A DNA stretch of 64,000 nt from assembly GCA_035506215.1 (NCBI GenBank), contig DATJPW010000231.1:14882-78881 (forward strand). Reading direction: 5' to 3'. Shown one piece after another: positions 1 through 10,000 of this stretch. How positions within the stretch are numbered: position 1 is the first letter of the stretch; each line of letters starts with the position of its first letter. The notes below the pieces were generated by a model that was not told the origin of the DNA, made no database searches, and saw only the letters and a program-made list of their open reading frames with translations. The stretch is from DATJPW01 sp035506215. GTDB lineage: Bacteria; Desulfobacterota; Desulfomonilia; Desulfomonilales; Desulfomonilaceae. The translations under genes were made by a program, and so were the position numbers.

Positions 1-2155
1 CGGCTTTAATCTTGGCTGCCTGCTCCATTGAAGGTCCGGCCCCGTTTTCGCTGCGAAACCTATCCATCTGTTGTTCTATCGCCGCATTGAAAAACATCGC
101 CAGCATCATGGGCGCAGGACCGTTGATTGTCATCGAGACCGACGTGTTGGGAGAACAAAGATCGAACCCTGCGTAGAGTTCCTTGACATCCTCCAAGGTA
201 CAGATTGATACACCCGCAGTGCCCACTTTGCCGTAAATGTCAGGCCGTTCTTCCGGGTCTCTTCCATAAAGGGTCACCGAATCGAACGCGGTCGACAGAC
301 GCTTGGCGGGGCTATTGGCCGAGAGGTATTTGAAACGACGGTTGGTGCGGAATGGGTCGCCTTCTCCCGCGAACATGCGTGTCGGGTCTTCGTCCTGTCT
401 CTTGAAAGGAAAGACTCCTCCGGTGTAAGGGAACGATCCTGGAATGTTCTCTTTCAATAGCCACCTGAGGACCTCCCCTCGATCCTGGAACCGGGGCAGG
501 GCGACTCGTGGAATCACGGTGCCGCTGAGGGTCCTGGCTTTCAACGGCGTGCGGATTTCGCTTCCACGAACCTGATACACCAATTCTTCGCCCGAGTAGG
601 CCTGTTGTATATCATCCCATTCCCCCAACAGACGCAGAGAACGAGGATCAAGCTTTCTTTCTATGATCTCCTGGAGTTGCCTGATGTGCTTCAGAGGCTC
701 TGAGGATTCATCCAGGCCTTCCTCCCTGAGAGCGTTGGCCGTGGCGTCGACCTGCCACAATCGGCGCACCAGGCGTTCCTGTTCGGCCCCCCACGCATGG
801 TATCTCCGAATCGTGTCCGCGATCTCGGAGAGATATCGGGTTTTCTCGGGCGGGATGATGATGGTTCTAGTTGAAGGCTTCTTGTCGGGCCTCGTCTGCA
901 GATTGGTGGACCAAGATGTGCCGGTCTTCTCATTGATCGCATCGAGTATCGCGGCATAAAGAGTGTTCACGCCGTCGTCATTGAAACGGGAAGCGATCGT
1001 TCCGTACACGGGGAACTCATCCGGTTTTCTATTGAATTCCTGGCGGTTACGCTGGAGCTGCTTCCGGACATCACGAATCGCGTCTTCGGAACCTTTCTGA
1101 TCGTACTTGTTGACAGCGACCAGGTCTGCAAAATCCAGCATGTCGATTTTTTCCAACTGGCTCTGAGCACCGAATTCGCGAGTCATCACATAAAGATTCA
1201 CATCCGCAAGAGGGACGACAGCCGCATCTCCTTGGCCGATCCCTGCTGTTTCCACGATTATCAAATCGAATCCCGCTGCCTTGAGTACTGATACCGCTTC
1301 CTCCAAATGGGGCGGAATCTCCTTCCCGTGTCCCCTCGTAGCCATGGATCGGTAATAGACCCTGGGATCATGAATGGAATTCATCCGGATTCGGTCCCCG
1401 AGGAGAGCGCCGCCGCTTTTTCGCCGTGTCGGGTCCACAGAGACGATGCCGATGGTTTTGTCTTTTTGCTCGTTGAGGAACCTGAGCACGATTTCATCAG
1501 TCAAGGAGGACTTGCCTGCGCCTCCAGGCCCGGTGATGCCCAGGACAGGGGCCTTGCGGCCTCCGATTTCTTGTTCCAGTCGAGAACGAATTGCGGGCAA
1601 GTCACCGTCGCCGGATTCTTTGGCGAGTTCCACTGCTGTTATAGCTGTTGCAATCAACTTCCAATTCCGCGTCCCCAACTCTGCCAGGTTGCCATTCAAG
1701 CGGCCATTCCAGGTAGAGAAATCACATCTCTCAAGGAAATCGTTTATGATGCCCTGAAGTCCGAATTTACGACCATCTTCCGGGCTGTAAATCCTGGCGA
1801 CACCGTATGCTTCCAGTTCTTTGATTTCCTCCGGTATGATCACTCCGCCGCCGCCGCCGAACACTTTAATGTGCTCCGCTCCGTATTCTCTAAGCATATC
1901 CACAATATACTTAAAGAATTCCATGTGGCCGCCTTGATAGCAGCTCACACCAATACCCTGAACATCTTCCTGGATGGCCGCGGTCACAACTTCCGATACG
2001 GAGCGGTTATGCCCCAGATGAATCACTTCGGCTCCCGATGCCTGGAGTATCCTCCGCATGATGTTGATCGCCGCATCATGCCCATCGAAAATAGAGGCCG
2101 CCGTCACCAAGCGAATATGGTTTGATGGCTCATAAATAGCAGGCGACGGATTCAT
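1..2155 (-). CDS. icmF: Fused isobutyryl-CoA mutase IcmF (3' part outside window)
   Basis: Adenosylcobalamin-dependent carbon-skeleton mutase fused to its own G-protein chaperone; the family interconverts isobutyryl-CoA and n-butyryl-CoA. The 718 visible residues run in the IcmF order. First is a B12-binding domain (DGHDAA at 24-29, His26 the likely cobalt ligand, then a Gly-rich run near 100). Next is a MeaB-like GTPase with P-loop GPGGAGKS at 209-216 and NKYD at 349-352. From about residue 530 comes the start of the mutase barrel, with FPYTGGVFPFKR near 575 and MFAGEGDPFRTNRR near 594. IcmF proteins are about 1,090 residues, so roughly the last third lies beyond base 1. The ATG at 2155 has a GGAGGTGGAGGA-type ribosome site. 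It lies 28 bases downstream of a stand-alone B12-binding subunit, probably in one operon. Family assignment is firm; substrate is inferred. Confidence 0.93.
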   Translation of the reverse strand, partial: MNPSPAIYEPSNHIRLVTAASIFDGHDAAINIMRRILQASGAEVIHLGHNRSVSEVVTAAIQEDVQGIGVSCYQGGHMEFFKYIVDMLREYGAEHIKVFGGGGGVIIPEEIKELEAYGVARIYSPEDGRKFGLQGIINDFLERCDFSTWNGRLNGNLAELGTRNWKLIATAITAVELAKESGDGDLPAIRSRLEQEIGGRKAPVLGITGPGGAGKSSLTDEIVLRFLNEQKDKTIGIVSVDPTRRKSGGALLGDRIRMNSIHDPRVYYRSMATRGHGKEIPPHLEEAVSVLKAAGFDLIIVETAGIGQGDAAVVPLADVNLYVMTREFGAQSQLEKIDMLDFADLVAVNKYDQKGSEDAIRDVRKQLQRNRQEFNRKPDEFPVYGTIASRFNDDGVNTLYAAILDAINEKTGTSWSTNLQTRPDKKPSTRTIIIPPEKTRYLSEIADTIRRYHAWGAEQERLVRRLWQVDATANALREEGLDESSEPLKHIRQLQEIIERKLDPRSLRLLGEWDDIQQAYSGEELVYQVRGSEIRTPLKARTLSGTVIPRVALPRFQDRGEVLRWLLKENIPGSFPYTGGVFPFKRQDEDPTRMFAGEGDPFRTNRRFKYLSANSPAKRLSTAFDSVTLYGRDPEERPDIYGKVGTAGVSICTLEDVKELYAGFDLCSPNTSVSMTINGPAPMMLAMFFNAAIEQQMDRFRSENGAGPSMEQAAKIKA

Positions 2156-2183
2156 CTCCTCCACCTCCCGGGTATCGCGAGCA

Positions 2184-2594
2184 TCAGTTTGTGTGCTGTT
2201 TAAGGTATGTCTTTATGAAAGCGGCAGGCGCGTCAATGTCGGACCCTCCTGGAAAAACTTCTGCCACACCCAGTTCTTTCAAGAGAGGAATGTCCCGCGC
2301 GGGTATCACTCCGCCCACCAAGACGATTATGTCCCGAGCTTCTTTTTCCTTCAATAAATTCATGAGCTTGCGGCAGATGGGAATGTGCGCCCCAGACATC
2401 ACAGAAAGACCTATCACGTCCGCATCTTCTTGTATTGCGGCCTGGACGATCATCTCCACCGTCTGATGAAGTCCGGTGTAGATCACCTCGAAGCCGGCAT
2501 CCTTTAAGGCATGAGCCACAACCTTGGCTCCTCGATCGTGTCCGTCGAGACCCGGTTTGGCGAGAAGTATTCTAGGCGTACGTCCGGCAGCCAC
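2184..2594 (-). CDS. Stand-alone B12-binding subunit of methylmalonyl-CoA mutase type
   Basis: A 136-residue protein made only of a cobalamin-binding Rossmann domain, like the C-terminal domain of methylmalonyl-CoA mutase. The DxHxxG signature is LDGHDRG at about residues 16-22 (His19 as lower cobalt ligand), followed by the S-x-L region (GLSVMSGAHIP) and a C-terminal Gly-rich loop (LVGGVIP). GTG start with AGGAGG about 8 bases upstream. In anaerobes the large and small mutase subunits are often separate proteins. The adjacent IcmF already carries its own B12 domain, so this subunit probably serves a mutase large subunit encoded elsewhere, or acts as a spare domain. Clear by family; partner unknown. 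Confidence 0.9.
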   Translation of the reverse strand: MAAGRTPRILLAKPGLDGHDRGAKVVAHALKDAGFEVIYTGLHQTVEMIVQAAIQEDADVIGLSVMSGAHIPICRKLMNLLKEKEARDIIVLVGGVIPARDIPLLKELGVAEVFPGGSDIDAPAAFIKTYLKQHTN

Positions 2595-2645
2595 CTACAC
2601 CTCCTACAAGTTCACGGATTCTCTATGTAAGGAATTTGCAGAAAG

Positions 2646-2674
2646 AATATAATACCTTTCGCAAATAGATTCAA
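2646..2674 (-). promoter_or_regulatory. Sigma70-like promoter for the mutase operon
   Basis: On the minus strand, TTGAAT (2674-2669) and TATATT (2651-2646) are separated by exactly 17 bases. They lie about 50 bases upstream of the GTG start of the B12-binding subunit. Predicted by motif only. Confidence 0.5.
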
Positions 2675-2805
2675 CATCAGCAGTGGCTGAAATGTGTGCC
2701 ACTGACGTGGTTCCCAGGTAAGTGTAGGAACAGATTTCAATTCTGTTCGTCTATTTGAAAGCGAATCGTTATACGCCGAGAAGCTTTTCGTAAATCTCCG
2801 CCCGC

Positions 2806-4092
2806 CTAGTTGATCCCTTCTTCACTGCCGTGTATCCGGTAACCCAGCAGGTGCCTTCGCAGCAGATCAAGAGTCTGCATTGCCGCAAGCGTGCGCACCC
2901 ATTCTCGTGTCCCCGGGAGGAGAAAGCCTCTGGTAATAGTGCCTTCCACCGTCGCCAGCCCTATCACGAAGGTACCGACCGGTTTCTCGGCTGTCCCGCC
3001 GTCAGGTCCTGCTATACCGGTCACAGAGAGCCCTACATCCGCCTTACCGGCTTGACGGGCGCCTTCAGCCATCTCGTAGGCGCACCGGTGAGACACAGCC
3101 CCATGCTCACGGAGGGTCTTTTCCGATACACCGAGAAGATCGGCTTTCATTTCATTTGAGTAGCTAACTATCGAACCCATGAATGTTCGGGAACTGCCCG
3201 GCACTCGCGTAAGCATTTCACCGATCATTCCGCCGGTAATAGACTCGGCCAAAGCGAGAGTCTGTTCACGGGCTTGCAGTAGTCGAAGAACAACCGCCTC
3301 CATGGAGCGGCCGTCATCGGAGATTATGTTCTCGTGTAGCCGATCCTCCAGGACTTCCTGTTTTGCATCGAGTCTTCGAATGACCTCTTCCTGAGTCAGG
3401 GCGCCCGCGTCCATTCTCAGCCTGATGATAGGAAAGCTGGGAAGGAACGCCAAATGGTAGTCCTCTTCATCTGCAGAAACGTCTGACAGTACTTCTTGAA
3501 GCTTTGATTCTGTTAAGCCGTAGACGTTCAGCGTTCGCGTAGCGAAAAACTTCCTCGAGGGCCCTATCTTTTCCATGATAGCCGGGATGCCTCGTTCCCT
3601 TAACATCGGCACCAGCTCTCTGGGGACTCCCGGAAAGAAAAGAGCTAAACGACCGTTTTTTTCAATCATGAAACCCGGAGCAGTGCCGTAGTCATTGGGT
3701 ATGGGAACGGCCGATTCCGGTAATAACGCCTGTTTCACGTTTGTCGGCGACATGGGACGGTTCGACCGACGGAATCGCTCCTCAATTCGAGCAAGCTGCT
3801 CGTCATCCATCCGTAGTGGCACGCCCAGAAATGAGGCAACGGACGCAGAGGTTTTGTCATCTTCGGTAGGTCCGAGCCCTCCTGAGACAACGGTCACAGA
3901 TGCCTTCTCCATGGCTGTTCGCAGTTCATTCACGATGGAATCCGGATCATCTCCTACTGACGACATACCTGCAATTGCAATCCCAACGCTTCGGAGTTCA
4001 CGGGCAATCGTTGCCCGATTGCTGTCCGTGATGACGCCGTTTATGACCTCATTTCCGATAGTTAAAATCCACGCATCCGGTAAGCAATCCAT
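2806..4092 (-). CDS. cinA: CinA-type nicotinamide-nucleotide amidase
   Basis: A 428-residue protein with the two CinA domains. The N-terminal MoCF/COG1058 domain (about 1-170) carries TIGNEVINGVITDSN and SGGLGPTEDD. The C-terminal PncC amidase domain (about 270-420) carries LAESITGGMIGEML and VTGIAGPDGGT, with the Ser/Thr-rich catalytic region. PncC recycles NMN to nicotinic acid mononucleotide; the N-terminal domain is linked to ADP-ribose pyrophosphatase activity in the family. Its ATG is one base downstream of the polA stop, so the two are probably co-transcribed and translationally coupled. Full-length for the family. Confidence 0.94.
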   Translation of the reverse strand: MDCLPDAWILTIGNEVINGVITDSNRATIARELRSVGIAIAGMSSVGDDPDSIVNELRTAMEKASVTVVSGGLGPTEDDKTSASVASFLGVPLRMDDEQLARIEERFRRSNRPMSPTNVKQALLPESAVPIPNDYGTAPGFMIEKNGRLALFFPGVPRELVPMLRERGIPAIMEKIGPSRKFFATRTLNVYGLTESKLQEVLSDVSADEEDYHLAFLPSFPIIRLRMDAGALTQEEVIRRLDAKQEVLEDRLHENIISDDGRSMEAVVLRLLQAREQTLALAESITGGMIGEMLTRVPGSSRTFMGSIVSYSNEMKADLLGVSEKTLREHGAVSHRCAYEMAEGARQAGKADVGLSVTGIAGPDGGTAEKPVGTFVIGLATVEGTITRGFLLPGTREWVRTLAAMQTLDLLRRHLLGYRIHGSEEGIN

Positions 4093-4093
4093 T

Positions 4094-6760
4094 TCAATGC
4101 GCCTCGTCCCAGTTCTTGCCTTGATTTGTATCTACTACCAGTGGAACCGATAGCGGATAGACCAGTTCCATCTCCCTTTTAAGAAGGGCTCGGGCATCCC
4201 GTGCAACGTCGTCGCGCGCTTCCAATATCAATTCATCATGGACTTGAAGGATCATACGAGCCGGCATCTTTTCCGTTCGCAGTGCTTTATGAACGTGGAT
4301 CATGGCGAGCTTCATCAGATCTGCGGCACTTCCCTGCATCGTCGTATTGATTGCTACCCTACGTGCAGCCTGTTGCGCGATTTTGTTGGGGTTGTTCAAA
4401 TCCGGTAAGAACCGCTTCCGTCCCAAAATGGTCGTCACAAAACCATCTTTCGCGGCTCGCTCAGGCAATTCTTCCATGAATTTTTTCACACCGGCGTAAG
4501 TTCTGTAATAGTCCTCCAGATATTGGCGGGCCATGCCCATCCCAACCCCAGTCTGTGCCGCCAACTTGTACGGACCCATGCCGTACATGATACCGAAATT
4601 TATCGCTTTTGCCCTACGTCTCAACTCGGGCGTGACTTGAGCCGGTGAGCATCCAAAGACGCTTGCGGCCGTAATCGCGTGAATGTCCTCTCCCACGGAA
4701 AACGCTTCCATGAGTCTGGGATCGCCAGACATATGCGCCATTATACGCAGTTCAATCTGGGAGTAGTCCGCAGCTACAAGAGTATAGCCTTCATCCGCGA
4801 TAAAGGCTGCACGGATCTTGCGTCCTTCAACGCTTCTAACCGGGATGTTCTGAAGATTGGGATCCGAAGAAGACAGGCGGCCCGTAGCCGCGACCGCCTG
4901 GTTGTAAGACGTATGAATGCGTCCCGTAATTGGATTTGCCAGCGTTATCAAAGAATCCACATACGTTGACTTGAGCTTGAAAATCGATCTGTAATCCAGG
5001 ATTTTTCTCGGGAGTTCGTGTTGGAAGGCCAATTCTTCCAGGACATCGAGGGACGTGGAAGCGCCGGTTTTGGTTTTTTTCACCGGCTTGAGGCCAAGTT
5101 TGTCAAACAATATCTCAGCGAGCTTACGAGTAGAGTTTATGTTGAAAGACTCTCCGGCCAACCGGTGGATTTCAGCCTCACTGACGGCAAGCATGTCACC
5201 GAATTCCAGGGATAGTTTCTCCAGATACGGAATGTCTATGCGTACGCCGGCCAATTCCATGTCCGCGAGTACCGGGATGAGCGGCAGCTCCACTTTCGTG
5301 TAAAGGTCTCCGAGCCCCTCCTCCTCGATCCTGGGTAGGAGTATGGCCGCCACCTTGAAGGCGACTTCAGCATCTTCACAGGAGTAATCCGTGGCCCGAG
5401 AAATTTCCACGTCACTGAAAAGAATCTGGGACTTGCCTGTGCCGATAAGGTCCTTGATTGGGATCATACGGTGTTCGAGGAAAATCTCTCCCAGATCATC
5501 CAGAGAATGACCCCGCCGCGCAGGATCCAGGAGGTAAGAAGCAAGCATGGTATCACATTTGATGCCGCGTACTTCGATGCCCTCCTTCTTAAGGACGATC
5601 ACATCGTATTTGATGTTTTGGCCGATTTTACTTATGTTTTCATCTTCCAGAACCGGACGAAGCGCTGCCAAAACGTCTTCTTTCGGTATCTGGACGCCAT
5701 GTGTGTGGCCTACCGGAATGTAGCACGCCTTTCCATCCTCGGCGCAAAGAGATATACCCACCAATCTCGCTCGGACCGGCTGCTCGGAAGTGGTTTCCAC
5801 ATCCACAGAAACGAGCCCCAATTCTTTGATCTTTTCCACCCAGGAGTTTAGCGCGGTCATACTGTTCACAGTAAGGTACCCGGAAAAATCAAGAGTTTTG
5901 CGAGCCGGTAAATCGGATATCAACCGTTTGAATTCCAGTTCCAGAAAAATCTCCCTTAACCGCTCGGTGTCCTGCTCGGCGATGACAAGGTCATCCAGGG
6001 TCTTTTCAAGCGGTACCATGTCATCCAACTGAGCCAGCTCACGACTGAGAAAAGCTTTGTCCTTGTTACCGGCCAGTTTGGTTCGCATCTTTTCCTGGGG
6101 AATTTGCTGTAGATTTGAATAAATCCCTTCCAGAGAATGGAACTGCTGAATCAGAGTCACAGCGGTTTTCGGACCTACGCCCGGAACACCTGGGATGTTA
6201 TCTGAGGAATCGCCTGCAAGGGCCATGAGTTCCAGAATCTGCTCGGGAGGCACCCCGAATTTTTTTGTCACCTCGGGTGGATCGTAGGTGGCGTCTCGCT
6301 GTGGGTCCCACATTACGACGTCGTTTCCCACAAGTTGAGTGAGGTCTTTGTCACCGGATACGATTATTACTTTCCAACCTCTTTCACGCGCCTGACGCGT
6401 CAAAGTGGCAATAACGTCATCCGCCTCGAATTTGTCTACACTTAGCGACGGTATGCGGTACGCGTCCACGATGGAGTGTATCCAGGGGATCTGAAGGCTC
6501 AAATCTTCCGACATGGCGGGCCGATTTGCCTTATAATCAGCATACTTATCGTGACGAAAGGTTTTCCCCTTTGCATCAAAAACTACGGCAATCCGTGTCG
6601 GATTCATGTCCTTCAGAGTCTTCACCACCATATTGGTGAAGCCGAAAACTGCACCCGTGGGGAAACCTTTGGAGTTCGAGAGGCCGCCCATAGCGTGGTA
6701 CGCTCTATAGATGTATGAACTGCCGTCAATAAGATATAGCTCTTCTTGTTTTTTGGACAT
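4094..6760 (-). CDS. polA: DNA polymerase I with active proofreading domain
   Basis: Family A DNA polymerase, 888 residues from the ATG at 6760; an in-frame GTG at 6784 would add eight residues. I prefer the ATG because AAAAAGGGCG precedes it. The order is 5'-3' exonuclease (about 1-290, opening LYLIDGSSYIYRAYHAM), then 3'-5' exonuclease, then polymerase. Exo I (VDVETT), Exo II (NIKYD) and Exo III (YSCED) acidic residues are all present, so proofreading should work, unlike in Taq-type enzymes. Polymerase motif A is DYSQIELR, motif B RRRAKAINFGIMYG and motif C VHDELI. It acts in Okazaki fragment processing and repair. Followed after one base by cinA. Confidence 0.97.
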   Translation of the reverse strand: MSKKQEELYLIDGSSYIYRAYHAMGGLSNSKGFPTGAVFGFTNMVVKTLKDMNPTRIAVVFDAKGKTFRHDKYADYKANRPAMSEDLSLQIPWIHSIVDAYRIPSLSVDKFEADDVIATLTRQARERGWKVIIVSGDKDLTQLVGNDVVMWDPQRDATYDPPEVTKKFGVPPEQILELMALAGDSSDNIPGVPGVGPKTAVTLIQQFHSLEGIYSNLQQIPQEKMRTKLAGNKDKAFLSRELAQLDDMVPLEKTLDDLVIAEQDTERLREIFLELEFKRLISDLPARKTLDFSGYLTVNSMTALNSWVEKIKELGLVSVDVETTSEQPVRARLVGISLCAEDGKACYIPVGHTHGVQIPKEDVLAALRPVLEDENISKIGQNIKYDVIVLKKEGIEVRGIKCDTMLASYLLDPARRGHSLDDLGEIFLEHRMIPIKDLIGTGKSQILFSDVEISRATDYSCEDAEVAFKVAAILLPRIEEEGLGDLYTKVELPLIPVLADMELAGVRIDIPYLEKLSLEFGDMLAVSEAEIHRLAGESFNINSTRKLAEILFDKLGLKPVKKTKTGASTSLDVLEELAFQHELPRKILDYRSIFKLKSTYVDSLITLANPITGRIHTSYNQAVAATGRLSSSDPNLQNIPVRSVEGRKIRAAFIADEGYTLVAADYSQIELRIMAHMSGDPRLMEAFSVGEDIHAITAASVFGCSPAQVTPELRRRAKAINFGIMYGMGPYKLAAQTGVGMGMARQYLEDYYRTYAGVKKFMEELPERAAKDGFVTTILGRKRFLPDLNNPNKIAQQAARRVAINTTMQGSAADLMKLAMIHVHKALRTEKMPARMILQVHDELILEARDDVARDARALLKREMELVYPLSVPLVVDTNQGKNWDEAH

Positions 6761-6840
6761 GGTCGCCCTTTTTTCTAGTGCCACGCATTGAGAATTTAGC
6801 TTTGGGGCTTCAAATCGACATTCCCTCTCCCCCGTCCCTC

Positions 6841-6925
6841 TGCAGTAGGACCCGCGTCTAGCGACAGTAGGACCGGCATCTTGTCGGTCACCGCCTGGAC
6901 CGGCGAGACGCCGGTCCTACTAATC
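6841..6925. repeat. GC-rich inverted repeat between polA and the helicase gene
   Basis: AGTAGGACCGGC (6866-6877) is repeated inverted as GCCGGTCCTACT (6910-6921), and a third partial copy (AGTAGGACCCG) starts near 6844. The spacer contains further GTCGGT and ACCGGC repeats, so the whole stretch can fold. It looks like a dispersed intergenic palindrome (REP/BIME-like). No T-run follows, so it is probably not a simple terminator. Confidence 0.5.
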
Positions 6926-7020
6926 GCCTCCCTCGACGGGAGGGGGGTAGGAGGGAAGGCACCCTTCGAGTGAAATTCGACGCGCTTCAGTGTATCTGCT
7001 GCTTGTGCCTTGTTTTTAAT

Positions 7021-10000
7021 TCACACATTCAAGAGACCGTCCTTGATCGTGATTCGTTCCAAACCTGACAGGATTGACATAAACAGAGGATGTTCCTCCA
7101 GGACTTTGCCGTGACCCAATAGGATGAGCTTTGATCGGGCCCTGCTCAAGGACACGTTCAGTCGTTTTCGATCCGCGAGGAAAGAAGTCACCCCGTCCGA
7201 GCGGGCTAAAGACAGAATGATTACTTCTCTTTCACCTCCCTGAAATCGGTCCACTGTGTCGACGGACAGCAATGGGCGACCTGCATGACCTGCGGGCAAC
7301 CTCATTCGGATAAGGGCCTGCTGAGCGCGATAGGGCGTTATTATCCCCATCTCCTGCGCGGGCACACCGTGAGCTATTAGAGTTTCTACGATTCTGCAAG
7401 CCACCTCGGCTTCTTCGGGCCGGGCTTTCCCGCTATCAGGCCCGTGCACGTCCACAAACACTACGGGGAGATCAGGATCTATTATCCTACTAATTTGATC
7501 ATTAGCGGTAGTTTTCAACTCGATTTTCAACCGTCGGTTCTCCACATCAGGAGCCGGAAAGAGCATTCCATTGTAAAAGATCCGGGATGAGATTTCTTGA
7601 ATTTCGCTATTCATCCTGTACTGCATTTTAAGGGCAGAGATCCCGGACTGCGGAGAATCACGGATAAGTCTTTCAAAGAGCGACCGTTCCAATCCGGCGC
7701 CGCCGTTAGGATCTATCTCGTCAGATCTCACCTTAACAACGGGCGGGAGCTGGAAATGATCTCCACCCAAGACAAACTTGGGTGCAAGCGCAAGGGGGCC
7801 TAATGTGGAAGGTTCATCCAACTGGCCTGCTTCGTCTACAATCACTCTGTCAAATCTCTGGCGCAGGAAAAACGGATGTGACGCCGTTTGGTACGCGGTT
7901 GCGCCCACCAGTCTCGTTTCCGTAATTCGTCGCAAGAAATCCCGGAAACCCGAATGCAATCGGCAGAAATCTTCCAAAAGAGCAGGGCGGTCTCCCAGCA
8001 CCTCCAGAAATTCCCGGGAGGCACTCGAACGTCCGCCTATGCGAATAAAGTTCGTAACCCCCAAATTCATCAGTGCAATCAGCAACCGGTCGAGGGCCAC
8101 ATTTGTGGGACAGGCCACTAGTATCCGCTCCCCGCGGTCGAGACACACGCGGATCAGCGTCGCCAGAACCCTCGTCTTGCCCGTGCCGGGCGGTCCGTGG
8201 ATCAGATGGTATGTTTGGCTCCCAAGAGCCGCCCTGACAGCAGCCTCCTGGTCCTCATTCAGCTCGCTCTGCAATGCTGCGGAAAAGGATGAATCCTCGA
8301 TCGTGGAAACGCTGCCGGTGTTTTCTTCAATCATGGAAGTCGTCGAAGCCGGCGGCGCTGCGGTGTCAGCTCCGCCATGCACCACCGTCCGGACAACCTG
8401 CGGGCTCGCGTTCTGAAAAAATCGAAAAAGCATGTGACGAGCGGTCTCTCGGCCCCTGGAAAAAGGTACTTTATCGAGAAACCAGCCTTCAGGGCTAAGG
8501 TGCGGCGGTGAATCCTTCTCAGAGACATCATGTCGGGCGGATTTGGAGAAAGGGATTTTGAGGCTCAAGAGAATCTGACCCGCCCTAGAACTGTGCACGA
8601 AGGCCCTGAACGCTTGGGCGGAACAAGAATCACCTCGATGAAGTATTACCTCTTCGCCGGGACCGACTTCGGCGCCGGACTCCTCCATGCTTAATTCCGC
8701 GTAGACTTTTCCTGCTAACGGCATCTGACGATCAACATCCAAATTTTGCGCCACGGAACTATCGCGGAATTCGTTCGACTGCCAAGCGGGGGCTCGCGAA
8801 AATTCGGGATCCTGCCGTAGAGTTATTGCGCCAATGCCCAGCGTAGTCCCTTCGACCAGGCGCTCCTGAAGGGTCCCCCGGTCCAGAACTCGCGCGAAGT
8901 CTTCATCCTCGGCCCAGACGTTCAGGGACAAAATCCTGAACCAGCGATTATAGTACTCACGCTCTTGGCTATTCCGAAAGAGTTTCTGTCCTTCCGCAGG
9001 GTCACAAAACAGGCGCCGGCACGAGGACCTGACAAAGCATCTACCATTACGTGTACAAGCGTGCTTGGATAAACCCCCACTCTCTCGGATATACGAATTC
9101 TTTAAGAAAAGGACACGGTTACGACCCGTCAGGATTGTTCGCCGCTGCTCTTTGTTCGCCGTGTCGAGCTTTACTGCCCGTCCAGTCGAGGAGTAGATAA
9201 CGTAACCATCAAGCTGAGAATTGTCGGACTCGCCTGCAAAAAGCATAGAATACGAGTAAAGCTGTAGCAGGTGGTCATCAACAGGGACTTTCCCGGATTT
9301 CAGCTCCAGAAGCGTACGTCGGCCGTCTCCATTGTGGAAAAGGGCGTCGGCCCGTCCCTTGAGGCCAAACCGACCGGACATGCGGTCCACTTCGACCTGA
9401 GCGGATGAGAAAGTCTTGCCATTCCTTGCCAGCCACGACCCGAGATTTTCGAAATGGACCCTGGCTTCGTCTTCCAACTCGGTCTCATCAACGACGATTC
9501 GCGACCCTGGGAGAGCCCCCATGAAAGCTGGCAGGGCAATACGAAACGCTTCATCGAAAGTACGACTCGACGCTTCGCCGCCATTGTGGACTAGATGTTC
9601 AAATAGCGTGTGAATAAGCTTGCCCTTGGCCATCCATAATGGTTCCTCCGGCCCCACACGATACCTGATGTCCGCTATCTTCAGACATGAAGCCGCCTCA
9701 ACCGCCTCGGTAACGCTCACAAGGCGGAAAGGCTCGAGCACCAGTTCACTATCGGGAGTGGCTGTAAAAATGACGCTCCCATCTTCGAGTCGATTGTTCA
9801 GTTGGAGATCAAATGCCGCGACCCAGGCGTCCTGCCAACAGAGCAACGGAAATTCATAGAGATCGTCCCCAACGAAGGCCGGAATGATTATAAATATTCG
9901 TTCATTATCCTTGTCCGCAGCGATTTCCAGACCGCGGAAGAGGTATCCCCCCTTCATCGCGGGCCTTGGTTCCGACGCTATGCGAACAATTCGACCCTGG

